This document shows positions 29,222 through 38,694 of a stretch of DNA of 64,000 bases, in pieces (within the stretch, counting starts at the first letter, position 1; every line of letters begins with the position of its first letter). The translations under genes and the position numbers were made by a program. The notes below the pieces were generated by a model that was given only the letters and a program-made list of their open reading frames with translations, did not search any database and was not told where the DNA came from. Source of the stretch: Jeotgalibacillus salarius (GTDB taxonomy: Bacteria > Bacillota > Bacilli > Bacillales > Jeotgalibacillaceae); assembly GCF_004405125.1 (NCBI RefSeq), contig NZ_SORX01000005.1, positions 124,001-188,000 on the forward strand. The letters are read 5' to 3'.

Positions 29222-32200
29222 GTGAGGAAAGTACTTTTTCTACTTTTATCGGTTTTAATAGTATGGGTGCCTTTCAGTGCCCACTTTTTGGACGAAGCAT
29301 CAGCATCGAATCACAAATTAAATGAAGTGTATTTGCTGGAAATTACTGATGATGGACATTCTACAGGTCTTGATTTCAGTAATGCAAGTCAATATAACGT
29401 TAAAGTTGATACCGTCTCAATGAAGAAATTTGTCGCAAGCAGAGAAGAAATTGATGGGAAGTATGACGGCATTATTATTGGTGAAGGAACGTATTCTACT
29501 CAAGAGGTTAATGGGCGAAACCATAACACTTCAAATGTGCAGAATGATATTACAAACTATAAAGCGAATCAAATCATTAATCACTTTGCAGCAAAAAACC
29601 AGCCTGTTTTTTTACATGGAAAAAGTATGGAAAACGGTGGTATCCTTCAGCAGAAATTTTCAGGTCTAAATTCCAGCTCTGTTATTTACTATGGTAATGA
29701 AATTGTAACGGAACAGGAAAACTGCAGATACTTCTGGATTTGGTATTTATGTGATGAAACAGTGTCGACTTCAAATGGTTTCTCAAAGGTGTTTGAAAAC
29801 TATATGAATGAAAGCTTTATCAAAAAACCTTCATTCGAAGTTGCATCTAAACCTGCTGTTGGAAATGCCTCTTTCTCAAATGTATATAAAGCAGGTGACA
29901 GCATCAATTTTTCTGTCAATGTTCATAATTCATCTGTTAATCGTATGAAACTCCGACTTTACATTGATCAGGATTTTAATGACAGCTTTGAACCTGAAGA
30001 AATTGTTAAAGAGATTGACGTACGGGGAAATGAAAATGTTCTTAACTATGAGCTTCCATTTGGATTTTCAGGACCACGAATGTGGAAGCTTGAACTCGTA
30101 CAACCTCAAAATAATTACGTACTAAGTGATTATGAAACCGGACAGTTCCTATTTGAAGATAAGCCAGTTGAAATTAATGTACTGCAGGTGTATAGAAATA
30201 GTAACAGTTCTTTGAAAAATAGTAACAACATGAAGCAAAGTTACTTAACAAGCAATAATCAATATCAGATAAATATTGATGCAACAAGCTTTGACGTTTT
30301 TAATAGCAGTGCAAATGCTTCATCTCAAAGCAGATTATATTCTCATGAGAAGATTAACGGCAAGTATGATATGGTCATTTTTGGTTTTTCTGATACTTAT
30401 AATTACGCTAATCTAAGTCAGGGAGCTGTAGGTTCTTTAAAACAATATATCGATTCCCAGCAGAGTGTCATGTTTACACATGATACGATATTTAACCGAA
30501 ATAATGTTTGGGTGGATAATTTTATGGAGACTACGGGTCAAATTGCACCAGAAACGAATCTGGGTAATGGCGCTCCAAACACGTCTAAAAGTACTAAAAA
30601 AGTAAATGAAGGACTAATGACGACATTTCCATTTGATCTACCTGAAAATGTGTCAATCGCAACTACTCACAATCAGTACTACACGCTCGATCTTGAAGAT
30701 GAAAATGTAATTCCGTGGTATAACATCATTGGCAGTAATCGTGACGAAGATGATAGCTGGAACCACTTCTATACTTATTCGAAAGGAAATGTGACCTACT
30801 CCGGGACTGGGCACACCTCGTCCAATTTTCCGGACTCAGAGCAGCGACTGTTTGTTAATACAATGTACCGTGCATTTTTTGGTGCTAATCATGCACCTGA
30901 GATTAACGTGCATACGCCTCAGGACGATGAACGTTTTCCTATTAATCAAAAAATTCCTTTAAGTTTTACAGTGGAGGACTATGACCTCTCTGCTAAAACT
31001 AACAACGTAGAAGTGTTTGTGAATGACTTACTAACTTATACAAAGGAAAACTCCAGAAATGGGGAAACGATCAATCTTCAGCTTGAACACGGTGTGGAGA
31101 GTGAAGGACCTGTTGTCATTCGAATTGTGGCAACTGATGAAAAAGGTGCAGAGACGATTGAGGAACGAACTGTCAGCGTATATGAGTCTGAAAGCCTTCT
31201 TGAAATTTCACGTTCGATCCAACCGGTTAAATCAATTTATGAAGTAGTAAATGATGTGATTGAGCTGGATTATACACTTAATCCAAAGCCTGTTCGCAGA
31301 AGTGAAATTAAAGGCAATCAAACAGCTGCATTAGAAAACATTGAGTTTGAAGAAGTGTTTCCTGCAGGGATAGAGATCTTGAATCTTCCTGCTGGATTTA
31401 CAAAAAGCGGTGACATCGATTCAGGATATACAGTTAAAGGGTTGATTAAAGACATTAATTATTCTAAAGACTTTAATGGAGATACCCCGGATAATAGTCC
31501 ACCAGGCGGTTGGAGAAGTGCCGATCCGGTAAACTTTACAATTGCAATTAGTGCACTTCAGGGAGGCAGCTATTCCCTGTCTGATTCAGCCGTCGTATAT
31601 GACGTGGACTATCTGAATGAAAGTTTTACAGAAACGTTCAACCGGATTGATTTCACAGCAGGCTACCCTTTGGAAGAAGTGAACCTGACTGAATCCATTA
31701 CAATTGATGAAGGCTTGGAAAGAAACCTTACAGCTTCAGGGGATTTCAGTTATGGACCTGCTGAAGCTGCCATCGAAAAAATTGAATGGGAGTCTTCCAG
31801 ACCGGATGTAATTACAGTTACTCAGGATGGCATTATCAGGGCAAATGGAAAAGGTGATGCTGTCGTAACAGTTTCTGTAACAGATTCATTTGGCAACCAG
31901 ATTACAAAAACGTCAAATGTGTCAGTGCGGGTACCAATTGAATCAATTAGTTTAGATAATGTTGAAGTGTTTGCAGGAGAGACTGTTGATCTTCCGTTGA
32001 CTGTTAATCCATCTGATGGTTCAGGCAGCATCGAGATCACTCTTGAGAATAATGAGATTGCTTCTGTTAATGCAGCAACACGGAAGGTTACAGGGTTGAA
32101 GCCTGGGACAACGAAAGCAATAGCTCGTGGTATTAATGCAAATGGAACTGTCGTAACTGCAGAAGCGATTATCCAAGTGAGAAGTAAAGAAATTACCGGT

Positions 32201-32761
32201 TTGAATGTTGAACCGGGGGAAATCACGATTAATAAATATGAAACATTTGATTCATTTACTGTTTCAGTTGAACCTCAATATGCAGAAACTGATAACCTGA
32301 CATGGACTTCCGCAAATGCTTCGATTGCTGAAATGGTATCCCCTGGCGTGATTAGAGGTGTTGGGGCTGGAAGAACTGTTATATACATTCAAGCGCCAAA
32401 TGGTATCCGGGATGAAGTAACAGTGAATGTGACTTCTCCATTAACAGATGCAGGTTTTGTTAAAGATGTCATCGTCATTGGTAAGGGTGATACCTATCCT
32501 CTCGCGACAGAATTGCAAATTACACCGGCTGATGCGACCGATATAGAGAGTATTATTTATACAGATGTTACGAATGATGGACCAAATCCTTTTATCACAG
32601 TCGATAATAACGGAGAAGTGTTCGGTCAGCGCATCGGGGAAAATAATACTGTTCGGGTAACAGTAACAACGAATGATGGAAACATCTTTACAGATACAAT
32701 CATCATTCACGTAAGAGAGAAAGATGATGAAGAAAGTCCTGAGAACGGTGACAGATATTAA
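29222..32761 (+). CDS. Large secreted multi-Ig-like protein, possible adhesin
   Basis: 1179 residues from a GTG start after AAAGGAGTG. A signal peptide ends at about A28 (DEASA). Two related modules follow at about 36-270 and 317-560; each has a GKYDxxIxG strand and a later SVMFTHD or PVFLHGK strand. The layout resembles proteins labelled DUF5057, a comparison from memory. Then come an Ig-like domain, a further beta domain, and about four tandem bacterial Ig-like (Big2-type) domains (roughly 820-1170). No LPXTG motif or C-terminal helix is seen, so attachment is unclear. Its place beside pilus genes suggests a surface or pilus-linked adhesin; this is inference. Confidence 0.7.
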   Translation: MRKVLFLLLSVLIVWVPFSAHFLDEASASNHKLNEVYLLEITDDGHSTGLDFSNASQYNVKVDTVSMKKFVASREEIDGKYDGIIIGEGTYSTQEVNGRNHNTSNVQNDITNYKANQIINHFAAKNQPVFLHGKSMENGGILQQKFSGLNSSSVIYYGNEIVTEQENCRYFWIWYLCDETVSTSNGFSKVFENYMNESFIKKPSFEVASKPAVGNASFSNVYKAGDSINFSVNVHNSSVNRMKLRLYIDQDFNDSFEPEEIVKEIDVRGNENVLNYELPFGFSGPRMWKLELVQPQNNYVLSDYETGQFLFEDKPVEINVLQVYRNSNSSLKNSNNMKQSYLTSNNQYQINIDATSFDVFNSSANASSQSRLYSHEKINGKYDMVIFGFSDTYNYANLSQGAVGSLKQYIDSQQSVMFTHDTIFNRNNVWVDNFMETTGQIAPETNLGNGAPNTSKSTKKVNEGLMTTFPFDLPENVSIATTHNQYYTLDLEDENVIPWYNIIGSNRDEDDSWNHFYTYSKGNVTYSGTGHTSSNFPDSEQRLFVNTMYRAFFGANHAPEINVHTPQDDERFPINQKIPLSFTVEDYDLSAKTNNVEVFVNDLLTYTKENSRNGETINLQLEHGVESEGPVVIRIVATDEKGAETIEERTVSVYESESLLEISRSIQPVKSIYEVVNDVIELDYTLNPKPVRRSEIKGNQTAALENIEFEEVFPAGIEILNLPAGFTKSGDIDSGYTVKGLIKDINYSKDFNGDTPDNSPPGGWRSADPVNFTIAISALQGGSYSLSDSAVVYDVDYLNESFTETFNRIDFTAGYPLEEVNLTESITIDEGLERNLTASGDFSYGPAEAAIEKIEWESSRPDVITVTQDGIIRANGKGDAVVTVSVTDSFGNQITKTSNVSVRVPIESISLDNVEVFAGETVDLPLTVNPSDGSGSIEITLENNEIASVNAATRKVTGLKPGTTKAIARGINANGTVVTAEAIIQVRSKEITGLNVEPGEITINKYETFDSFTVSVEPQYAETDNLTWTSANASIAEMVSPGVIRGVGAGRTVIYIQAPNGIRDEVTVNVTSPLTDAGFVKDVIVIGKGDTYPLATELQITPADATDIESIIYTDVTNDGPNPFITVDNNGEVFGQRIGENNTVRVTVTTNDGNIFTDTIIIHVREKDDEESPENGDRY

Positions 32762-32790
32762 AAGGCTGAGAAATCAGCCTTTTCTTTTTT
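32761..32790 (+). terminator. Terminator of the Ig-like protein gene
   Basis: AAAGGCTGA / TCAGCCTTT stem with GAAA loop and a T-rich tail directly at the stop codon. Confidence 0.88.
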
Positions 32791-32818
32791 AAGGAATGGT
32801 TTTGTGGGGGGAAGCACA

Positions 32819-33694
32819 ATGAGTAAAAAATGGATCATCATCCTGTCGGCAATACTATTAGTCATCATCATATTAACTGTATTTTATCTGAACGAACCAA
32901 AAGAAATAGATAATGAAGCTTTATTCGAATCTATTGCGAGCGGTGATCAGGAAGCTGTTTCTGAACTGATCGAAGAGGGGCAGGCTTTAAATATAAAGGG
33001 TGAAAACGGAATGACTGCATTTCAGACTGCAATTTCATACCAACAGCCGGATATTGCGAAAATGCTCCTTTCTGAGGGAGCGGAACCTGTTGAGGGTGAT
33101 GCATGGCTGTCAGCACAGTCCATGATTGACCCGGCGATTGATGAAGACAACTTGAATGAGAAACTCCTTGAGATCATAAAAGAAATTCACAGTCAAAAAA
33201 GCGAATTAATCTCAGATGTGAATGCACAGGATGAAACGTTGCTATTTGAAGCAATAAGGCTGCGACATGAAGAGTTGTTCAACTGGCTGCATAATCAAGG
33301 TCTTAATACAGATGTCATAAACGCTTCGGGTGAAACAATCTTTCATTCAGCTGCAAGGTTTCCTTATTCCTCACTTTCATTTATAACTGATGAAGCTGAT
33401 TATTCGGGTGGTAAAACAAATATTGACGGTGATACACCTTTATTAATTGCAGTTAAATCAAATCACACTGAATGGATTAAAGAGTTTTTGAAAACAGACG
33501 ATGTCAACACTCAAAATGAAGCTGGATGGACCCCGCTTATGTTCGCTGCGGATTATGGATTTACGGAGTCAGCACAAGTTCTGATGGAGCTTGGCGCGGA
33601 CCCGGAACTGCAAAACGATAGCGGAGAAAGTGCTTTGGATATCGCACTTAAATATGATAATAAGGCATTAATAGCCTTGTTGAACGCCAATTAA
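32819..33694 (+). CDS. Membrane-anchored ankyrin-repeat protein
   Basis: 291 residues with one N-terminal hydrophobic helix (about 5-25) and then ankyrin repeats; GDTPLLIAVKSNHTEW and GWTPLMFAADYGF...LMELGADPELQND are typical units. The ankyrin part probably lies outside the membrane (signal-anchor with positive N-terminus), but topology is inferred. ATG 32819 follows GGGGGGAAG. It lies in the pilus region between the Ig-like protein and the minus-strand minor pilins and ends at a shared terminator. Function unknown; a protein-binding role is likely. Confidence 0.75.
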   Translation: MSKKWIIILSAILLVIIILTVFYLNEPKEIDNEALFESIASGDQEAVSELIEEGQALNIKGENGMTAFQTAISYQQPDIAKMLLSEGAEPVEGDAWLSAQSMIDPAIDEDNLNEKLLEIIKEIHSQKSELISDVNAQDETLLFEAIRLRHEELFNWLHNQGLNTDVINASGETIFHSAARFPYSSLSFITDEADYSGGKTNIDGDTPLLIAVKSNHTEWIKEFLKTDDVNTQNEAGWTPLMFAADYGFTESAQVLMELGADPELQNDSGESALDIALKYDNKALIALLNAN

Positions 33695-33730
33695 AAAAGC
33701 AGCGGGAGAATTTATTCCCGCTGCTTTTAT
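33693..33730. terminator. Bidirectional terminator between convergent units
   Basis: AAAAGCAGCGGGA / TCCCGCTGCTTTT, a 13-bp perfect stem with A and T tracts on either side. It serves the ankyrin gene on the plus strand and the minor pilin unit on the minus strand. Confidence 0.92.
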
Positions 33731-35346
33731 GATTCATTTTGGTCCACTCTTCTATATGAATCTTCTATGACATCAAGTTTTTCCACGGCGGGAAGTGCCT
33801 GAAGTTTATCAAGAAACAACCTCTGATTGTTGCGAATATATAGGCGTGATTTCTGAAACGCTGATTCTCCATCAGATGAGGGACTGAAAATGATGTCATT
33901 TTCTCCTTCTGCAGTATCACCCCGGAAGCTGTTAAACTCAAGAGTTCCTTTGCTGAAAATTCCTCCATCAATGTAGACATAGGAGCCAACTGAATAGATC
34001 TCAGCATCCTGATCTGTATATAAAAAAGCATTTAACTGATTTGGAAATTCAGTATAATCAGTCGGATTACTGAAGGAATTAAGTAAAGCAATGTCAAGAG
34101 GTCCTCTGCTCATTAAAATCAGTTCACCTTCTCCGCTGATCTTTTGAATATTCGCATTAAAAACTGTTGTGCTTCCCAATGCGTATAAAACTGAGTCCAT
34201 TGCTAACTCACCACGCATGATTACATTACCAAAAACAATAATATTTGAACTGATTTGAGCCGGTTCCCCGGCAGCACTTTCTAAGATCAGATCGCCCATT
34301 ACAATCACCCACTTATCTTGATCAACAGATAATGAGGAAGTATTAAGATAGGCATCTGAAAGGAATATATGATTCCGGTCAGATTGAAGTGTGCTGATAA
34401 CATTTTCAGTATGAAGAACGGTGTCTGCAGAAAGAATGCTTTCATATTCCTCAGGACTTGAAAATCCTCTTACAGTAAGAGGAGAGGCACCTGCTGCAAT
34501 CGCTTCTGCATGCGTATCCTCGAATGAAGTATCCATTACCTTCATTTTTGAAGTAACTGTCGGGAGCAGTCTAACATCAATGTAATCAGCTTCTTCACCA
34601 AGTGTAGGAGACTGGTAGCTGAATGCATTTGAAAGTAACTCTTCAACAGATCTTTGCTGCCAGTGAATAGATTTGGTGAAATTGTTGCCATTGGTTTCAA
34701 AGCACCCCGGCACAGATTGATGGTCACAGCTGCTTGCCACACCTTCAAGTATAAGTCTTGACCGTTCAGATACCGTTGGAAAGTCATTTTTCACAGTATT
34801 ATAACTGCCTTCATAAATATATTTTGCTTCATTAGATATGTTTAACTGCTGATTTGCATAAACGTCACCATCAATATACATACCTCCATGGAGATTCAAT
34901 TCATCTCTTGCGCCAGCTGCGTACTTCAGGAAGCTGGGCATAGCTGTAATATAAACGAGTTTGGAGTAGTCCTCGTTATAACCGCTGCTTCTAATCTCGT
35001 AGACACGCGTATAATCATGGTTAAGACTGATATCGTAGCCTGATGACTTATCAGTTATATCAATATTTAAGCCTTCAGAAGATAGTGCTGCAATGATTGT
35101 ATCCAGTTCATTTTGATATAGGGGGCCAGGGGATGGAAATTGATTATTTTGAACTTGATACTTCAGAATGGCTGTTCCCTGTTCAATCGCTCTGATCGCA
35201 TCCGAATCCTCCACAATTGTATCTTCTCTCAGCTCTGTACGCTGCGTGCTTCCAATTGTAACCGTCAGCAGAACAGCACCAAGAGTCGTGAAGACCAGTA
35301 TGATCAACATCACTGTGAGCAATGTGTAGCCTTGTTCATTTTTCAT
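33727..35346 (-). CDS. Large minor prepilin (PilX-N-like) with beta-rich domain
   Basis: 539 residues. The N-terminus MKNEQG|YTLLTVMLIILVF is a class III prepilin leader with a cleavage glycine followed by a hydrophobic helix; the +5 residue is a threonine instead of glutamate. The rest is an unusually large exported domain, with GGMYIDGDVYAN, VIVMGDLILE and IIVFGNVIMRG segments that repeat like rungs of a beta-helix. ATG 35346 follows GAGGTG; a GTG nine bases upstream overlaps that site. Last of three minus-strand minor prepilins. Likely a pilus tip or initiator protein; the function is inferred. Confidence 0.78.
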   Translation of the reverse strand: MKNEQGYTLLTVMLIILVFTTLGAVLLTVTIGSTQRTELREDTIVEDSDAIRAIEQGTAILKYQVQNNQFPSPGPLYQNELDTIIAALSSEGLNIDITDKSSGYDISLNHDYTRVYEIRSSGYNEDYSKLVYITAMPSFLKYAAGARDELNLHGGMYIDGDVYANQQLNISNEAKYIYEGSYNTVKNDFPTVSERSRLILEGVASSCDHQSVPGCFETNGNNFTKSIHWQQRSVEELLSNAFSYQSPTLGEEADYIDVRLLPTVTSKMKVMDTSFEDTHAEAIAAGASPLTVRGFSSPEEYESILSADTVLHTENVISTLQSDRNHIFLSDAYLNTSSLSVDQDKWVIVMGDLILESAAGEPAQISSNIIVFGNVIMRGELAMDSVLYALGSTTVFNANIQKISGEGELILMSRGPLDIALLNSFSNPTDYTEFPNQLNAFLYTDQDAEIYSVGSYVYIDGGIFSKGTLEFNSFRGDTAEGENDIIFSPSSDGESAFQKSRLYIRNNQRLFLDKLQALPAVEKLDVIEDSYRRVDQNES

Positions 35347-35358
35347 ATACTTCACCTC

Positions 35359-35958
35359 TTAATACCCAAAGTCTGATCGTAATTGTATAGGGTCCATTGT
35401 TTCTGCTACACGTGAATTACCTGGTAGAATGGACAGATTCAGTTCAATAATACCGCTGGGCAATCCTTCTGAACAATCTGCCTGACACCTCATTCGGATA
35501 TAGCTGTCAGCAGGCTGTAGAACGATCGTTTCTCCGGTTAATACAAGTTCGGGGGAAGTTCCTGCCTCAGGGCTGCCTGAAGTTTTTTCGTCTGCCGTGA
35601 TCGTGTCAAATACAATTCGGTTTTGTTCAAAGTATATATATGTGTCATCTGAAGTATCAGGCTGTTCTATCAAATAGTTCTCAACTTCTTTCTCTGAGAA
35701 CCTTCTAAGCATAACGCCTGACTTTTCACCATCTTCATATGGTATAACGAAATCAGGTTTTTGGATGTACATTTCATTCATAATCATTGTTGCAAGATAA
35801 TCAGTTTCATCACGTGCCTGTCCTAATGAAGATGTTTTCTCATAAAGTGATAAGCCTGAAACGAATACTCCATATATAGATGCACTGAAAATGGCAGCAA
35901 CGGTAACACCTGCTAATACTTCAATCAGTGTCATGCCGCTTTCATTTAATCTATTCAC
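35359..35958 (-). CDS. Minor prepilin, PilW-like
   Basis: 199 residues, GTG start after AAGGGGGGTG. ESG|MTLIEVLAG is a classic type IV prepilin cleavage site with Glu at +5, followed by a hydrophobic helix and a globular domain. CQADC may form a disulfide. Its start overlaps the preceding gene by eight bases and its stop lies 12 bases before the next start, so the three are one operon. PilW-like assignment rests on size and order. Confidence 0.8.
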   Translation of the reverse strand: MNRLNESGMTLIEVLAGVTVAAIFSASIYGVFVSGLSLYEKTSSLGQARDETDYLATMIMNEMYIQKPDFVIPYEDGEKSGVMLRRFSEKEVENYLIEQPDTSDDTYIYFEQNRIVFDTITADEKTSGSPEAGTSPELVLTGETIVLQPADSYIRMRCQADCSEGLPSGIIELNLSILPGNSRVAETMDPIQLRSDFGY

Positions 35959-36454
35959 GGCGTAACACCCCCCTTACCGTGACTTCATCATTCCTTTTTC
36001 TCTCCCAGACAACTGTAGATTCGACCTGAATCATTTCATCTTTTAATGCTTCGGTTTGCTGGGTTGTGTCAGCAATGTAAAAAGTCAGACTCACTTCTGA
36101 AGTATAGGACTGATTATTAATAACAGGTTGAAAGACAGCCAGGCATGCATTGGGTTCTTCAAAAAGATTCGTCCCGTTGACACTAGCAGTACAGTCACCA
36201 GCCGTAAGAGTTCTATCACCGCCACCAGCATTTAAATAGCTTTGAAATAGTAAAAAGTCCTGACTTTCTATATATGTAACTGTATTCCGGGCAACGTTAC
36301 TACCGACCGTTTGATCCTGATTAGCAAATGTATAATTATAAGAATTAAGAAAAAACGTTAAAAATGAGAAAATGATGATATTTAAAAGTGTAATAGATGC
36401 AAGTACTTCTATTAAAGTGAATCCTTTTTTATTTTGAAATATGTAAAAAGACAT
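35951..36454 (-). CDS. Minor prepilin, PilV-like
   Basis: 167 residues. NKKG|FTLIEVLAS gives a standard prepilin cleavage site, followed by a hydrophobic helix (NIIIFSFLTFFL). Two cysteines (ADCTAS and NACLAV) could pair. It is first of the minus-strand prepilin operon, divergent from the acidic membrane protein across about 90 bases of AT-rich DNA. The ribosome site (GAAGTG) is weaker than those of its partners. Confidence 0.8.
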   Translation of the reverse strand: MSFYIFQNKKGFTLIEVLASITLLNIIIFSFLTFFLNSYNYTFANQDQTVGSNVARNTVTYIESQDFLLFQSYLNAGGGDRTLTAGDCTASVNGTNLFEEPNACLAVFQPVINNQSYTSEVSLTFYIADTTQQTEALKDEMIQVESTVVWERKRNDEVTVRGVLRRE

Positions 36455-36483
36455 GCTTTTTCACTTCTTTCAATTTAGATAGT

Positions 36484-36502
36484 TTTATTATACAATAATA
36501 AA
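36484..36502. promoter_or_regulatory. Divergent promoter region with 19-bp palindrome
   Basis: TTTATTAT-ACA-ATAATAAA is a perfect inverted repeat midway between divergent genes. Within it are a minus-strand TATAAT (36492-36487) and a plus-strand TACAAT (36491-36496), which overlap. Both -35 regions are weak. The two directions may compete, or a regulator may bind the palindrome. Confidence 0.35.
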
Positions 36503-36546
36503 CGTATATATCATATGTACTAATTCAAGTGAATAGGAGTGAAGTA

Positions 36547-37941
36547 ATGGCAACTTATGTATTTGCCATCATTGGAATGCTGATCGTGATTCCAATTTTA
36601 TATTTTCTTCCACTCGGTTTCTCATCTGGAGGAACGTTTATTATGGTGGGGATTGCTTTCACAGCAGCATTATTGATGATTTCACTTCAGAATATACTGA
36701 ATATCTGGACGGCACTGCTTGCGAGTATCGCTTTAATCTTACTCGGTGTCATTGTTCTTCAGAAAAAAGGAAAGTCTTTCATGATAGAAGAGGAAGAAGA
36801 GCCGGATTTGAATTTCACAGATAAAGATCATGCTAAAGATGATATACATATAAGCGAAGAGTCAGATAGAGCAGAAGAGCCAGATGAACCTTCTGATGTC
36901 ATTTTGTCCACAGATACCTGGATAATGAGTTCGTCAGAAGAAGTTGATGAGGATAAACAGGAGAAGGCAGTTGATGAGGAAGATTTCTCACTTGCAGAGA
37001 AAGAATTAACTGAAGTATCTGAAGACAAGCGGTCAGATTCAGAGAGAAGTGAATCTGACGAAGTTGACGAACTTCTAATATCGAGAAATGAATTCATGTT
37101 GTCAGAAAATATCGAAAAAGATAAAGAACTGTCAGACAAAGAGCATTTTGAGAAACAATATTCTCAGGAGGAATCACTTGAGGATGAACCTGATGTCTTA
37201 TCAAAAGAGGAAAATACAATAGAAACTGATCGTTCGTGGCTTGAAAGTGCTGCAATCTACGATGTTGATATAAATCAGCCGGTTGAGATTCAGGATGAGC
37301 CAACTATTGAAAGTGATAAAATATCTGAACCAGATGAAGATGGTGACATTGAAACCCCGCATATTCAGGAAAGCGAAGATATAGCCACTCCTTTATTTAG
37401 TAATTTAGAGATTGAAGACAATACTATTGAACCGGAATCAGCGCAAAAACATGAACTGAATCTAATAGAAAATAGTCATGAACCAGAAGAAACGGCAGAT
37501 GAACAAGAATCAGAAGCTTTCGTTTTCACTGATTCAGCAATTGATGACCGAATGAAAGATCATCCTGACACTGACAATGATGCTGCGATCGAACAACCAG
37601 CAGCAGAGGAAGAAGACACCTTACATGATGAAGCAGATGATGTTGAATCACAAATATCTTCCCCTGGCAGGATTAATGACGACATTTTCAGCATGATAAC
37701 ATTGGAGTTTAATTCCTATGTGGGATCAGATATACAACTCTTTAAAAATGAAGTGCATGAAACGATAGGGCTGACATCAGATGAATCTCAGCAATTCGCA
37801 CTTTATAGAATAATGATAGAATTTTTTATGAGACAAGAACTTTATAATGAAGCGATTGAATCGAGTGAAGAAGTATCAATGAAATTTGATCATCCGGTGA
37901 TCAAAAGAGAAATGGAAGAACTGCGTAATTTACTCACATAG
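36547..37941 (+). CDS. Three-helix membrane protein with long acidic region
   Basis: 464 residues. Three hydrophobic helices occupy about 1-75, then roughly 300 residues very rich in Glu, Asp and Ser without clear fold, then a predicted helical C-terminal domain (about 375-464; FALYRIMIEFFMRQELYNEAIE looks TPR-like). ATG 36547 follows AGGAGTGA. It heads the plus-strand pilus unit. The layout (membrane helix, acidic stretch, TPR-like end) recalls FimV/TspA pilus-assembly factors, but no direct similarity is claimed. No family recognised. Confidence 0.7.
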   Translation: MATYVFAIIGMLIVIPILYFLPLGFSSGGTFIMVGIAFTAALLMISLQNILNIWTALLASIALILLGVIVLQKKGKSFMIEEEEEPDLNFTDKDHAKDDIHISEESDRAEEPDEPSDVILSTDTWIMSSSEEVDEDKQEKAVDEEDFSLAEKELTEVSEDKRSDSERSESDEVDELLISRNEFMLSENIEKDKELSDKEHFEKQYSQEESLEDEPDVLSKEENTIETDRSWLESAAIYDVDINQPVEIQDEPTIESDKISEPDEDGDIETPHIQESEDIATPLFSNLEIEDNTIEPESAQKHELNLIENSHEPEETADEQESEAFVFTDSAIDDRMKDHPDTDNDAAIEQPAAEEEDTLHDEADDVESQISSPGRINDDIFSMITLEFNSYVGSDIQLFKNEVHETIGLTSDESQQFALYRIMIEFFMRQELYNEAIESSEEVSMKFDHPVIKREMEELRNLLT

Positions 37942-37980
37942 TTATAAAAATTAAACTTTAATAGAATAGGTGTGAAATTG

Positions 37981-38676
37981 ATGAAAAATAGTACAGAACT
38001 TATCGGCCTTCCAGTCATTTCAATCACAGATGGAACAGAAATTGGAACGGTTAAATCAATCGTTGTAAACCCAGAAAAAAGATCGGTTGATTTTATTGCG
38101 ATCGAACATGAAGACTGGCAAACCAGTGTCAGAGCGATCCCTTTTAAGAAAATTATTGGGCTTGGCGGTTATGCAATCACTGTTGAAAACAGCGGGGCAG
38201 TCATTGATCTGAATGAAATCCCAATTGCAAATCAGTTGTTAAACAGAAAGATTTCTGTCTCAGATACAAAAGCAATCACAAAAAAAGGTGCACTTGCCGG
38301 AGAGATCATAGAATATTACTTCAATGAAGATACAGGTTCAATAGAGAAACTGAACATTGAATCATCTGAAAAAAACGGGTTTATTGACGCTGATCACGTG
38401 ATCACATATGGAAAAGACATTATTGTGCTTGAAGAAGAAGCATTGTCTGCCATCAGTGAATCTCTTGAAACAGCCACAGCTGAAGTCTCAAAAGTTGATC
38501 AGATGAAAGAAAAACAGATGACGATGCTTGTCGGTAAAACACTGAAAAATGATATTACTGACTACAGTGGTGAAAAAATTCTTTCAGCAGGTGACGTGCT
38601 GACACAAGAACAAATAGAATTGACCAAGCAAAAAGGACCTTCCACTTTTGCAAAGCTGGCAACATCAGTTGAATAA
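37981..38676 (+). CDS. PRC-barrel domain protein
   Basis: 231 residues, no signal peptide. Two related beta-barrel units are visible: LIGLPVISITDGTEIGTVKS near the N-terminus, and AGEIIEYYFNEDTGSIEKL in the middle, both PRC-barrel-like. A third similar stretch (LVGKTLKNDITDYSGEKILSAGDV) ends the protein. PRC barrels often bind other proteins or RNA. ATG 37981 follows AGGTG by nine bases. It lies 39 bases after the acidic membrane protein and 18 before the next gene, so it is in the pilus operon. Its role there is unknown. Confidence 0.72.
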   Translation: MKNSTELIGLPVISITDGTEIGTVKSIVVNPEKRSVDFIAIEHEDWQTSVRAIPFKKIIGLGGYAITVENSGAVIDLNEIPIANQLLNRKISVSDTKAITKKGALAGEIIEYYFNEDTGSIEKLNIESSEKNGFIDADHVITYGKDIIVLEEEALSAISESLETATAEVSKVDQMKEKQMTMLVGKTLKNDITDYSGEKILSAGDVLTQEQIELTKQKGPSTFAKLATSVE

Positions 38677-38694
38677 TGAAAGTTGGTGGATCAT

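Noticed and set aside
36828-37139. 103-residue minus-strand frame inside the acidic membrane protein
   Set aside because: Ser-rich mirror of Glu/Asp/Ser codons, typical antisense artefact.
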